NCBI RefSeq assembly: GCF_001273775.1
Contig: NZ_CP011801.1
Span: 2,954,001-3,018,000, forward strand
From: Nitrospira moscoviensis
Lineage (GTDB): Bacteria > Nitrospirota > Nitrospiria > Nitrospirales > Nitrospiraceae
Length of the DNA stretch: 64,000 nt
Direction: 5' to 3'
Under the pieces are notes generated by a model. It made no database searches. It saw only the letters and a list, made by a program, of their open reading frames with translations, and had not been told where the DNA came from. This document shows positions 26,719 to 35,423 of this stretch, piece after piece (the first letter of the stretch is position 1; every line of letters starts with the position of its first letter). A program made the position numbers and the translations under genes.

Positions 26719-26745
26719 CGGCCTGCCTTGACGGCCCGCAGGGAC

Positions 26746-27189
26746 TCAGTCCTCCTCGGGATTGATGATGTGCAGCCCGGCGGTTTTTGACGCCGCCAAC
26801 AGCTGCGTATCCGCGCTCACGACGGTGAGCCGCAGCGGTTTCAGCTCCATCGCGAGCGCCAAGTGCATCACCTGAGGCGACCGTAAAAACGGATATTCCA
26901 GCACCAGTTCCTTGGTCGCGAGATAGGTGGCCATGGTGGGCGAGATGAATTGATAGAGTCCCTGCCGTGACTCGATTTCGAACTTATACAGTACGGAGTA
27001 GCAATCGTCCCGCGTGATGTGCCCCTCTTGCGCGCGGGTCGCCAGGACGGCGTAGAAATCGGTCACCGTCCAGGTCGGCAGGATCGCGACTTTCCCCCGC
27101 TTCACCATCAGCTTGTTCACGATGCGCGTCCCGCGTTCCATGCTGTACCGTTTGACGAGCGCGGACGAATCGAAATAGTAGTACGGCAT
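26746..27189 (-). CDS. PIN-domain ribonuclease toxin (VapC-like), 147 aa
   Basis: PIN fold: YYFDSSALVKRY carries the first catalytic Asp, an acidic residue sits in the central helix, and the last acidic strand is VVSADTQLLAASKTAG. Such proteins cut RNA (often tRNA) when released from their antitoxin. The gene directly upstream (27194-27463, 4 bases away) is the likely partner. The length equals a full PIN protein and the active-site acids are present. Confidence 0.82.
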   Translation of the reverse strand: MPYYYFDSSALVKRYSMERGTRIVNKLMVKRGKVAILPTWTVTDFYAVLATRAQEGHITRDDCYSVLYKFEIESRQGLYQFISPTMATYLATKELVLEYPFLRSPQVMHLALAMELKPLRLTVVSADTQLLAASKTAGLHIINPEED

Positions 27190-27193
27190 GCTG

Positions 27194-27463
27194 TCACACC
27201 CTCCCCTTCAGGATCACCTCGGCCAACGGCGACTGCAGCTTGGACAGGCGGTCCTGCAATTCATCGAGCGGAAGCTCTTCATAGCCTTGTTTGCGGAGCG
27301 TCTCGGCGAGGTTCCCTTGATTGAAGGCCGCCGTGTCGGTTTTCAGCCGCTCGCCGAGGCGCCGTTTCGCAAGGCGGCTCGATACCTTTTGGCCGGTCTT
27401 CGTCAGTCCGCGCCCGCGGCTGCGAGGCGCGCGCGACATCGATCTCCCTTCTGATTTTTTCAC
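27194..27463 (-). CDS. Probable antitoxin of the PIN toxin, 89 aa
   Basis: Basic N-terminal half (RGRGLTKTGQKVSSRLAKRR) for DNA or RNA contact and an acidic helical C-terminal half (YEELPLDELQDRLSKLQSPL) that could mask the toxin. Translation may begin at GTG 27463 behind AGGAGG or at ATG 27439. The role is inferred from position and charge pattern; no known antitoxin family is matched. Confidence 0.55.
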   Translation of the reverse strand: MKKSEGRSMSRAPRSRGRGLTKTGQKVSSRLAKRRLGERLKTDTAAFNQGNLAETLRKQGYEELPLDELQDRLSKLQSPLAEVILKGRV

Positions 27464-27497
27464 AATCGTCCATCCTCCTGGTTAAGGTGACAGTGGC

Positions 27498-28631
27498 TCA
27501 CCGAATCGGTCTCATCGAGGGATCGTCCCGCGGACAGCCGGCGGGCGGATCGGCGGCTTGCGGCAAGTCGGCCTCCCCATAGATGTGGGCCGCGACGGCT
27601 CTCGCCAGGTCCGTCGAAAATTCTTTCTGGATGACGCGCAGCGCCTTCGCCGTAGCTTCACGCTCGGTCAGGTGACCTTCCTTGCCGCCGCGCGAGACGG
27701 CGCCCACCACCCGCTGGCTTGCCGGCTCCACCACCTCGAAATCGCTGCACCAGCGCACATACTTGAACTGCGGATCCCGGACCTCGATCGGCCATAGACG
27801 GACGGTGCCCCGCACCACCAGCTCGGGCGCCGCCCCTTCCGGCCCCACGGTCCCGGACGCGACGTACAGCCCTTCACGGATGAGCCCCTCGCTCAAGGCC
27901 CGCTGGATCGGCTCCGCATGGTCGCCGCTCACCTGCACGGCCAGCGCCAGGTTGGCCGCGAGGAACTGCTCCAACTCGTTCGTCAATTCGTTCACGCGAT
28001 ACGGCGGCAGAAGGCCCTGCCCGCTGGGCCGCACCACGCGCAAGTCGGCATTGTACGCTTCACGCAGCACGAGATTCCTGGCGGCGCGCCGGAGATTTCG
28101 GACCTTGAGGAGTTTGTCCGACGCTTGCCGCGCGTCCCGCACATCGGCTTCTACAGTTCGGTCCAGGGTCGTGATGCGCTCCATCAGCGAGGCTTCGGCT
28201 TGCGGCCGGTGCATCGCCGCCAAGGCATAGTGCAGTCCCTTGCGCAGGTCGTACCAATTATCCAGAATGCGGACGTTTTCGAGGATTTTGTCCGTGGAAA
28301 CCTTCGTCACGCTATCGAGTGTCAAGCGCCGTTCATGGTCGGCCGAGCCGCGGTTCTCCACGACCAGATACGACTCCCAATCCTTGGCCTGCGCCGCCAC
28401 CTCCGCTTTGAAGATCCGCGCCACCGCGGCATAGGCTTGGTCGGCCGCGGCGTTCCGGTTGTCCGCTTGCCCCACGCCGATCAAGTACTGAGCCGGAGGA
28501 TAGTCGGCGCTTGTCCCCTCCACCCATCCGGGCTTGGCCTTTCCTCCTCCGAACCACCCGCAGCCGGACAGAGACAGCACCAACATCCAACAGCCCAACA
28601 GCGCCGTGATTGATGGACGCAGTGACATCAT
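27498..28631 (-). CDS. LPP20-like lipoprotein, 377 aa
   Basis: Lipobox LSLSGC ends the signal peptide, so the protein is lipid-anchored. After that comes an LPP20-type domain (YLIGVGQADNRNAAADQAYAAVARI, the pattern also seen in the 30777 gene), then a domain with a conserved RGTVRLWPIEV stretch. Its ATG (28631 or 28628) overlaps the stop of the preceding gene, so it is translationally coupled as the last member of a four-gene lipoprotein operon. The function is unknown; an envelope-maintenance or outer-membrane role is inferred. Confidence 0.78.
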   Translation of the reverse strand: MMSLRPSITALLGCWMLVLSLSGCGWFGGGKAKPGWVEGTSADYPPAQYLIGVGQADNRNAAADQAYAAVARIFKAEVAAQAKDWESYLVVENRGSADHERRLTLDSVTKVSTDKILENVRILDNWYDLRKGLHYALAAMHRPQAEASLMERITTLDRTVEADVRDARQASDKLLKVRNLRRAARNLVLREAYNADLRVVRPSGQGLLPPYRVNELTNELEQFLAANLALAVQVSGDHAEPIQRALSEGLIREGLYVASGTVGPEGAAPELVVRGTVRLWPIEVRDPQFKYVRWCSDFEVVEPASQRVVGAVSRGGKEGHLTEREATAKALRVIQKEFSTDLARAVAAHIYGEADLPQAADPPAGCPRDDPSMRPIR

Positions 28632-30112
28632 TGCATCACCCGTTGGATCAGGAAGAGGGTCTGGCCCGGCGCCAAATCGAGCATCTGCCGATCGTGCCCG
28701 CCGCCCTGCCGCTGCCCGGACGGGTGAATCGAAACCTGGTACGAGCCGGGCGGCACCCATGCCCGCGCCACATGGATTTCATCCGGGAGGGTTTGCCAGC
28801 TCCGTTTGTCCGCTTCTTCGGACGCCACCGCCAGCCCTTTGCTCAACAAGCCGACCAGGAGACCGACCCAAGGCCCCGCATCCTTCCCCGCCGCCTGCTG
28901 CGCCCCTCTGGTCGCGCCTTCGGCCAAGGCAAACTTGGTGACCGCCCGGGCCAGCGCTTTGACCGTGATGCCGGGCAGACGATCGGACAGGCTCTTCTCA
29001 GCCAGCGCGGTGACGTCGTGAGCCAACTCCGATCGTACGGTGATGGCACGGCCTGTCGAGTCGGTCAACGTCATGGTTTCGAAGCGGACCTGGGTTTTCT
29101 GCGGCACCAGACGGGGCAGCGCCACCCGTACCACTCTGCCGTTGAGCCCGTAGAGGATGCTGTCCGCGGCGCGATTCCGTTGGGCGGATGGAGAGAACCC
29201 GCGGTTGAGCAACACCAATTGCAGCGCATCCAAGCTGATCGGCAAGTCCAAATACCGATCCTCTTTGCGCGGAGCGCGGCCATTATAGCTGATCATCACG
29301 ACTTGGGCGAGTGGCTCTTGCCTAGAGAAAGTCTCGGAGGAAAGTTCCGGAAACCGGCGGCGATACTCCTCCAATTCGGCCGTCAAATGGAGCGCCTCGG
29401 CGGTGCGGAGGAGATCGGACCGGAGCGACGAAGGGCCTGGCGTCCGGGACCAGACCTGGGCCGCCTCATACGCCTCGTAGGCGTTGCGATAGGCGATGAA
29501 GGCATTGTTCAGATCGCCGGTGGCTTCATACAAGATGCCGCTGAGGTAGCGGGCGAAGCCGTCATTGCGATAGCTGCCCGCATCCTTGACCCGGTCGCTC
29601 AGCACGTTCAGGCGGTGGTCGATCCGCCGGGCTTCGACCAGCGCCTCCCGCAACTCCCCCTGCGCGGCGTAATTGAGCGCTTTGACCACGTTGATCATCA
29701 CGTGCTCGTAGGGATCTCCTTCATAGGGTAGGGCGTTGTCGTTGCTCAGAAACGCGGCGGTCTCCGAACGGATCGTTCTCGTATACAGCCGTTCCACCTC
29801 CTCTTCCGCCCGTTCCAAGGCGAGGCTGCTCAATTGATATTGCCCGGCAAGCTGCAGCGTCATCCCACGATCCATGTCGTACAGGAGTCGACTTTTCCCG
29901 CCGTAATCCTTCTCCGCCCGTTCCACGATGGCCGCAGCTTGAGTGAAGTCACCGGCTTGCAGGCTTTGCTCGATCAACAGATAGCGGTTGACCGAAGAGC
30001 CGCAGCCGGGCAGAAAGAGGATGGCGATCAGGATGACGAGAACCAACGACTGCGGAGAAACGCTCCACCGCACAGCGCCACCGTGGGCAAAGCGTGAGAG
30101 GAAGGGGCTCAA
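28628..30112 (-). CDS. COG3014-like lipoprotein with TPR-like repeats, 494 aa
   Basis: Signal peptide with a lipobox-like FLPGC. The N-terminal ~230 residues are helical repeats (LQAGDFTQAAAIVERAEKDY, ALNYAAQGELREALVEARRI, LYEATGDLNNAFIAYRNAYE). The C-terminus is a separate beta-rich domain with VVRVALPRLVPQKTQ. This layout matches uncharacterised lipoproteins of the COG3014 type that occur beside LpoB and LPP20 genes. It probably binds the other products of this operon in the periplasm. Confidence 0.78.
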   Translation of the reverse strand: MSPFLSRFAHGGAVRWSVSPQSLVLVILIAILFLPGCGSSVNRYLLIEQSLQAGDFTQAAAIVERAEKDYGGKSRLLYDMDRGMTLQLAGQYQLSSLALERAEEEVERLYTRTIRSETAAFLSNDNALPYEGDPYEHVMINVVKALNYAAQGELREALVEARRIDHRLNVLSDRVKDAGSYRNDGFARYLSGILYEATGDLNNAFIAYRNAYEAYEAAQVWSRTPGPSSLRSDLLRTAEALHLTAELEEYRRRFPELSSETFSRQEPLAQVVMISYNGRAPRKEDRYLDLPISLDALQLVLLNRGFSPSAQRNRAADSILYGLNGRVVRVALPRLVPQKTQVRFETMTLTDSTGRAITVRSELAHDVTALAEKSLSDRLPGITVKALARAVTKFALAEGATRGAQQAAGKDAGPWVGLLVGLLSKGLAVASEEADKRSWQTLPDEIHVARAWVPPGSYQVSIHPSGQRQGGGHDRQMLDLAPGQTLFLIQRVMQ

Positions 30113-30127
30113 CGGAGTCAGCGAAAG

Positions 30128-30739
30128 CTAAAAAACCGTCCGCTTTTTTTCGATGACCTTCTTGATCTTTTTCTGGCCGTACCAGACCTTGGCATTGCTC
30201 TCCAAATCGATCATCTGGAGATCGACCTGGTAGAAGACCGCCTTCGTGCCGTCGGCCTCGTCAAGGATCGTGGCGATGGTGCCCTTCATCATGTAGTCGG
30301 CGCCGGTTTCCTTGCCGGGAGCCTTTTGCGTGTCTTCCCGGGCGTACATCGCCTGTTCCTTGCGCTCGGTTCGAAGCTCCTCGCGCTCGCCTTTGCCGGC
30401 GACGAAGGTGACTTTCTGAGAATTGGTCAGCTCCCGCTCCAAATCGGTGATGAAGGTTTGCACGTCGATGTGCTCATGACTGCGGTTGAGGACCGTGCCG
30501 ACCACGACGACCGGCTGGCGCTGCTTGGACTGGGAGAAGTTATTCAACCAAGGATAGCTGAGGGATTCCTTGACCATGGTTTCCGCCACCATGCGGGAAT
30601 CGGTGTCGTTCCACCGGCCGCTCAGATCCGTGACGACTCCGGCGTCGACACGTGTGACCTTGGTCTCATGTCCGCAGCCCGCGACGATGACCATGGCGCA
30701 GGCGACAAGGAACACGGCACGGCGCTTCTGCTCGATCAC
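30128..30739 (-). CDS. LpoB-like lipoprotein (penicillin-binding protein activator family)
   Basis: Lipobox VIVAGC. The mature domain shows the LpoB/PF13036-type layout: DLSGRWNDTDSRMVAETMVK, VVVVGTVLNRSHEHID, FITDLERELTNSQKVTFVA, GADYMMKGTIATI and FYQVDLQMIDLESNAKVWY. In E. coli LpoB reaches through the peptidoglycan to stimulate PBP1B. Relatives outside enterobacteria are of unknown partner. It sits between the two other lipoprotein genes, 15 bases from the next one. Confidence 0.82.
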   Translation of the reverse strand: MIEQKRRAVFLVACAMVIVAGCGHETKVTRVDAGVVTDLSGRWNDTDSRMVAETMVKESLSYPWLNNFSQSKQRQPVVVVGTVLNRSHEHIDVQTFITDLERELTNSQKVTFVAGKGEREELRTERKEQAMYAREDTQKAPGKETGADYMMKGTIATILDEADGTKAVFYQVDLQMIDLESNAKVWYGQKKIKKVIEKKRTVF

Positions 30740-30776
30740 ACTGGTCCTCCTGGAAAGATGACGTTCCCTCGCCCGC

Positions 30777-31343
30777 TCAGCGATTCAGCCGCTTGTCTTC
30801 TTCTTTTTCCAGGCGCTCGAACAGCCGATCGGCGTTCTTTCGCACGAAGTCGCGCACCTGGGCGTTCAGCTCTTTGGCCTGCTCCAGGTTGTTCTTCATC
30901 TCTTCGAGGTTCAATTTGGCGAGGACGTAGTAGGTGTTGGTCTTGTCATCCTTATAACGGTCGACCGGTCGGACCCCGCTGAGCGTGGCGGTCGTCACCG
31001 TCTTGATCGCCCGCTCCACATTCTGCTCTTCCGTATTGCGGGTAAAGTCGCCGGCGGTGGTGGAAGCGGCATAGTCCCGCATGAGGTAGCCGGTGTAGGT
31101 CTCGAACGTCTTGGCAATTTCGGCCCGCGCGCGGTTCTCCGCGGTATCCCAGGCCAGCGGCTCATTCCGCACGCCGACCACCGACCCCACACCATAGAAC
31201 GCCTTGCTGTCTTTTTCATTGAAGGCGCCGGATCCTTTGTGCACCCACTTCGGCGGACCTCCGCACGCGGTAAGCCCCAGGAGTAGAAGAACGGCCACGG
31301 TCATACCGGCCAATTTCATGGACGGCCCTTGCGTCGGGTTCAT
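30777..31343 (-). CDS. LPP20-family lipoprotein, 188 aa
   Basis: Starts at ATG 31343 with AAGGAGG upstream. Lipobox LGLTACGG, then the LPP20 domain: FYGVGSVVGVRNEPLAWDTA, NRARAEIAKTFETYTGYLM and TYYVLAKLNLEEMKNNL. It ends in a charged helix. First gene of the lipoprotein operon. LPP20 proteins are outer-membrane-anchored with unknown biochemistry, often paired with FlgT- or LpoB-type partners. Confidence 0.83.
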   Translation of the reverse strand: MNPTQGPSMKLAGMTVAVLLLLGLTACGGPPKWVHKGSGAFNEKDSKAFYGVGSVVGVRNEPLAWDTAENRARAEIAKTFETYTGYLMRDYAASTTAGDFTRNTEEQNVERAIKTVTTATLSGVRPVDRYKDDKTNTYYVLAKLNLEEMKNNLEQAKELNAQVRDFVRKNADRLFERLEKEEDKRLNR

Positions 31344-31501
31344 AGGCTCCTCCTTGTGACGAAACGTGCCGCTCCCCCAAAGTCGAGAAAAACGCGGGTT
31401 CATGCTAGCATGCGTTCCCATCTCCGTCAACGCAACCGGTCCGACCCGGTTGACCTTGGAGACGACAGACTGATTCGGACAGATCACAAGGGAGGATGCC
31501 T

Positions 31502-31672
31502 GTGGCAGAAGTGCACATTACAGACGGCACGATCAAAATCGCCGACCTCGACATTCAAGACCCTAAAGCAGCGGCCGTGCTGGCCGCCTACCCGCCCGTC
31601 CGATGGGCGGAGATCACCCGGCGCGCAGTCAAAATCGGCTTGGGCTATCTGAAGGGCGGAGAGAAGGACTAA
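31502..31672 (+). CDS. Small conserved-looking protein, 56 aa
   Basis: GTG 31502 lies six bases behind GGGAGG; an ATG at 31496 would be too close to that site. The product (AEVHITDGTIKIADLDIQD, then WAEITRRAVKIGLGYLKGG) has a strand-turn-strand then an amphipathic helix. No motif or partner can be named. It is divergent from the lipoprotein operon and convergent with the caspase-fold gene. Confidence 0.5.
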   Translation: MAEVHITDGTIKIADLDIQDPKAAAVLAAYPPVRWAEITRRAVKIGLGYLKGGEKD

Positions 31673-31685
31673 GCTTGTCGGAAGA

Positions 31686-33059
31686 CTACGGGGCGGATTT
31701 GGGCTGGCGATCAGCCTGACTCACGGCGTCCCGTGCGCGGGCATGCGCGCCGCCCAATTCGAGATAGCGGCGGAACGCCTCGACCGCTTTGGCCTGATCA
31801 TTCAGATGGTCGGCGTACAGCGTTCCCAAGGAGAAGTACACATCCTGATAGCCGGGATTGAGCTTCGACGCTTGGACCATGGCCTCCTCGGCCTCCTTGA
31901 AGCGGCCGCGCTTTTCTTGGATCAAGCCCAACGTGTAGAACGAATCGGGGTTGTCCGGCGCATGTTTGACCGCCAATTGCCCGGCCGCCAGCGCTTCGTC
32001 GAGATTCGGCAGGACTTCCAGACGGACGTAACTCTTCAGCACGTAGGCGTCGCCGAACGTCGGATCATACTCGATCGCCCGATCGAGCCGTTCCAAGGCC
32101 TCATCCGCATATTTCCCTTCCTGGAGCAGCGAGAAGGCCTGCTCATACTGAGCCTTGGCGGCCTGCTGACGTTCCGCCGGCGTCTGCGGTCCCGCGCCCA
32201 ACACGAAGGCTGCCTTGCGGCCTTCCACCAGCACTGTATCGCCGTCTCCGTCGATGCGCAGGCTGACCGGACGCTGCGCCCCCTTGGAGGCCGCCGCCAC
32301 TTGATCGGCGACATAGGCGCCCAGTTCCGACGCCATCAGCCAGCCGTTCTTGTTCAGGTCGGCGGCCCCCGACAGACCGGTCAAGAGGGTCTGCACAAAG
32401 ACGCTCTTGCCGTCCGTGCGGACCGGAGCTCCACTCGTGTCGGCGGCGCTGATGACCTGAACCGCGCGCCGCTCCGTGTCCGCTTCCGGTGCCTGCCGGC
32501 CCTCGAGCGACAGTTGTTGGGGTGCCGTCGTTTCCCAGCCTCGAATCGGCGCGTCGATGATCAACAAGGTGTGTTTCGACGCAGACCGCCTGGTGAACTC
32601 TTTCAAGTGCTCGACCGTCACGGATTTCGCCGCGTTGTTGATTTGCGCGTCCAGCGGAACGAGGTAGCCCATGTCCTTGCCTTGGGCGTCCTGCGTGAGG
32701 CCGGTATGGCCGACGAAGAAAATCACGAGCCGATCCATCCGGCCCACTTTCCGCGGCAGCACGTCCGTTAACACCTGGTGCAGCCGGCGGGAGGTCGCTT
32801 CTTTGTCATAGATCTCCACTATCTCGTCAAACCCCAACTGTCTGAAGGCTTGGGCGACTTTCTTTCCCTCCTCCACCGCACCTCGAACCGGCGGCGCCAG
32901 CAGATAATTCTCGACTGCGATAATGATCGCCCAAGACTTGTAGTACAGGCCCTCAGGCTTTCCGACCTGCGCATGGGTTGAAGAGGGATACCACGGCAGT
33001 ATGCCGATCCAGGTGAGCAGCAGCGCCAGGACTAACGAAGTGTGCAGGATCGGCCGCAT
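31686..33059 (-). CDS. Secreted caspase-fold (C14) protein with TPR repeats; catalytic Cys absent
   Basis: Signal peptide (1-30). Residues 40-290 form a metacaspase-like domain: WAIIIAVENYL, the His strand LVIFFVGHTG (H118) and the Cys strand LLIIDAPIRGW. In active caspases the last strand reads DACRSG; here Pro171 replaces the cysteine, so peptidase activity is unlikely. An IDGDGDT loop follows, then at least three TPR-like repeats (about 305-450: ALERLDRAIEYDPTFGDAYV, AVKHAPDNPDSFYTLGLIQE, SKLNPGYQDVYFSLGTLYAD). I infer a periplasmic scaffold or sensor built from a dead protease. It lies next to the lipoprotein operon on the same strand. Confidence 0.83.
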   Translation of the reverse strand: MRPILHTSLVLALLLTWIGILPWYPSSTHAQVGKPEGLYYKSWAIIIAVENYLLAPPVRGAVEEGKKVAQAFRQLGFDEIVEIYDKEATSRRLHQVLTDVLPRKVGRMDRLVIFFVGHTGLTQDAQGKDMGYLVPLDAQINNAAKSVTVEHLKEFTRRSASKHTLLIIDAPIRGWETTAPQQLSLEGRQAPEADTERRAVQVISAADTSGAPVRTDGKSVFVQTLLTGLSGAADLNKNGWLMASELGAYVADQVAAASKGAQRPVSLRIDGDGDTVLVEGRKAAFVLGAGPQTPAERQQAAKAQYEQAFSLLQEGKYADEALERLDRAIEYDPTFGDAYVLKSYVRLEVLPNLDEALAAGQLAVKHAPDNPDSFYTLGLIQEKRGRFKEAEEAMVQASKLNPGYQDVYFSLGTLYADHLNDQAKAVEAFRRYLELGGAHARARDAVSQADRQPKSAP

Positions 33060-33256
33060 AAGGAGAGATCGCCGATGGTGACCGGTAGAGCCAGCCTACC
33101 CTTGCGCTGAGATCACTGTCAAGGAACGCCGCACCGATAGGGGAATCGGGCGCACGATCGACGTCCCATACAAATGTAGGCTTGCGGGCCGCCGATCGCT
33201 TTGCCCATAATTGCGCATCGTCGAGCCATCCTCATCGATCGAGAAGGAGTGGACCC

Positions 33257-35146
33257 ATGGGCGACAAAATCGAAACGCTCCTCAAAGAAAGCCGCACCTA
33301 CCACCCCACCGCCAAGACAAAAGCCGCTGCCTACATTCAAGATTACGAGGCCGAATATAAAAAATCGATCGCCGATCCGGAAGGGTTCTGGAGCGGCATG
33401 GCGAAGCAGTTGGAATGGTTTACCCCTTGGCACACCGTTCTGGAATGGAACTATCCCTGGGCCAAATGGTTTGTCGGCGCAACCTGCAACATTACCTACA
33501 ACTGCCTGGATCGGCATGTCAGGACCTGGCGCAAGAACAAGGTCGCGTTGATCTGGGTCGGGGAAAACGACCAGGAGCGGGTCTTCACCTACGGGGAGCT
33601 GGCCCGGCAGGTCAACCGCTGTGCCAATGCGCTGAAACAGCTCGGCCTGCGCAAGGGCGACCGGGTCACCATCTATCTCCCGAAGATTCCTGAACAAGTC
33701 GTGGCGATGCTGGCCTGTGCGCGCATCGGTGTCGTCCATAGCGTCGTGTACTCAGGATTCAGCGCGCCGGCGCTCGCCAGCCGGGTCAACGATGCAGAGG
33801 CGCGGTTGGTCATCACCGCGGACGTCGGCTACGACCGGGGCAAGACGATTCCTCTGAAGCCGGTCGTCGATGAAGCGCTGAGTCACTGTCCGAGCGTAGA
33901 ACATGTGGTCGTCGTGCGGCGGCAGAGTCCCGGATGGGAGCTCGCCGCGCCCAAGGAAATCGACTGGACCGACTGGCTCCACAGCCAGCCGGCGGCCTGC
34001 GAGGCGGAACAGCTTGACGCCGAAACTCCTCTGTACATCCTCTATACGTCCGGCACCACCGGAAAGCCGAAAGGCGTCGTACACGTACACGGCGGTTACA
34101 TGGTCGGCACCTATGCGACGACCAAATATGTCTTCGACCTGAAGGACGACGATGTGTATTTCTGCGTGGCCGACCCCGGGTGGGTGACCGGCCACAGTTA
34201 TATCGTCTATGGCCCGCTGCTGAACGGCGCGACCATCCTGACCGCCGAGGGGAAACCGGACTATCCCAATCCCGGCCGCTGGTGGCACTTGATCGAACGA
34301 TACGGAGTCTCGATCTTCTACACCACCCCGACCGCCATCCGCCTGCTCATGCGCTATGGAGAAGACTGGCCGAAGAAATTCGATCTTTCGACTCTTCGCA
34401 TCCTGGGCAGCGTCGGTGAGCCGATCAATCCGGAAGCCTGGGAATGGTTCCACCGTGTCACAGGCGGCGATAAACCGATCATGGACACATGGTGGCAGAC
34501 GGAAACCGGCGCCATCCTCATCACGCCCCTCCCCACCGTTCCATTGAAGCCGGGCTCGGCTACACGGCCGTTCCTCGGCATCGAGGCCGACGTAGTCGAC
34601 CGTGAGGGGAACAGTCTGCCGCCGAACGCAGGCGGCTTCGCGGTGATCAAGAAACCCTGGCCCTCGATGATGCGGACCATCTATAAGGACCCGGAACGGT
34701 ACAAGGTCTATTGGAATACCATCCCGAACTGCTACACGGCCGGCGACGTCTGCCACAAGGACGCGGACGGCTACATGTGGTTCATGGGCCGCGCCGACGA
34801 CGTGATCAAGGTGGCGGGCAACCGACTCGGGACGGCGGAGGTGGAAAGTGCCCTGGTCAGCCACCCCGCGGTGGCCGAAGCCGCCGTCATCGGGAAGCCG
34901 CACAAGACGGTCGGCGAATCGATCAAGGCCTTCATCATTCTCAAGCAGGGCCAGACGGAGAGTCCGGAGTTGATTCAGTCGATCAAGGATCAGGTCAAAG
35001 CCGAGCTCGGCAAGATCGCCGTGCCGTCTGAAATCGATATCGTGCCCTCGCTCCCCAAAACCCGCTCAGGGAAAATCATGAGACGGGTGTTGAAAGCGAA
35101 GGAATTGGGACAAGACCCGGGCGACATTTCGACGATCGAAGAATAG
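33257..35146 (+). CDS. acsA: Acetyl-CoA synthetase (AMP-forming)
   Basis: Activates acetate to acetyl-CoA through acetyl-AMP. About 629 residues with an ACS-type N-terminus (WFVGATCNITYNCLDRH), the P-loop-like motif YTSGTTGKPKGV, the ACS signature WWQTETGA, the hinge Asp region TAGDVCHKDADGYMWF, GRADDVIKVAGNRLG, and the C-terminal catalytic lysine motif KTRSGKIMRR that acetylation can silence. ATG 33257 follows AAGGAG. In this lineage the enzyme would feed acetate into central metabolism alongside pyruvate phosphate dikinase. Confidence 0.95.
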   Translation: MGDKIETLLKESRTYHPTAKTKAAAYIQDYEAEYKKSIADPEGFWSGMAKQLEWFTPWHTVLEWNYPWAKWFVGATCNITYNCLDRHVRTWRKNKVALIWVGENDQERVFTYGELARQVNRCANALKQLGLRKGDRVTIYLPKIPEQVVAMLACARIGVVHSVVYSGFSAPALASRVNDAEARLVITADVGYDRGKTIPLKPVVDEALSHCPSVEHVVVVRRQSPGWELAAPKEIDWTDWLHSQPAACEAEQLDAETPLYILYTSGTTGKPKGVVHVHGGYMVGTYATTKYVFDLKDDDVYFCVADPGWVTGHSYIVYGPLLNGATILTAEGKPDYPNPGRWWHLIERYGVSIFYTTPTAIRLLMRYGEDWPKKFDLSTLRILGSVGEPINPEAWEWFHRVTGGDKPIMDTWWQTETGAILITPLPTVPLKPGSATRPFLGIEADVVDREGNSLPPNAGGFAVIKKPWPSMMRTIYKDPERYKVYWNTIPNCYTAGDVCHKDADGYMWFMGRADDVIKVAGNRLGTAEVESALVSHPAVAEAAVIGKPHKTVGESIKAFIILKQGQTESPELIQSIKDQVKAELGKIAVPSEIDIVPSLPKTRSGKIMRRVLKAKELGQDPGDISTIEE

Positions 35147-35423
35147 CCGGCAGGCATACCGGGCGGCTACGTAGAGACCGATTTTTGACGCCGAGCCGGG
35201 CCGATCCTGGACGTTCTTTTGTGAGCGATCGAACCGCATTTTTCGTCAATCCGCCCGCGATTTCCTTTCCCGCAAGAGCAGAAACCAGACCACGCTAAGT
35301 CGGCCTATCTCCTCGTCGGCATGTCCCTTGCTGATTCGCCGTGCCATAACAGCGCGTCCTGTCTGAAGGTGCGACCGGGCACTCGCTCCTTCAGATACGA
35401 GCACCACGAAGGAGGGTACTGTT

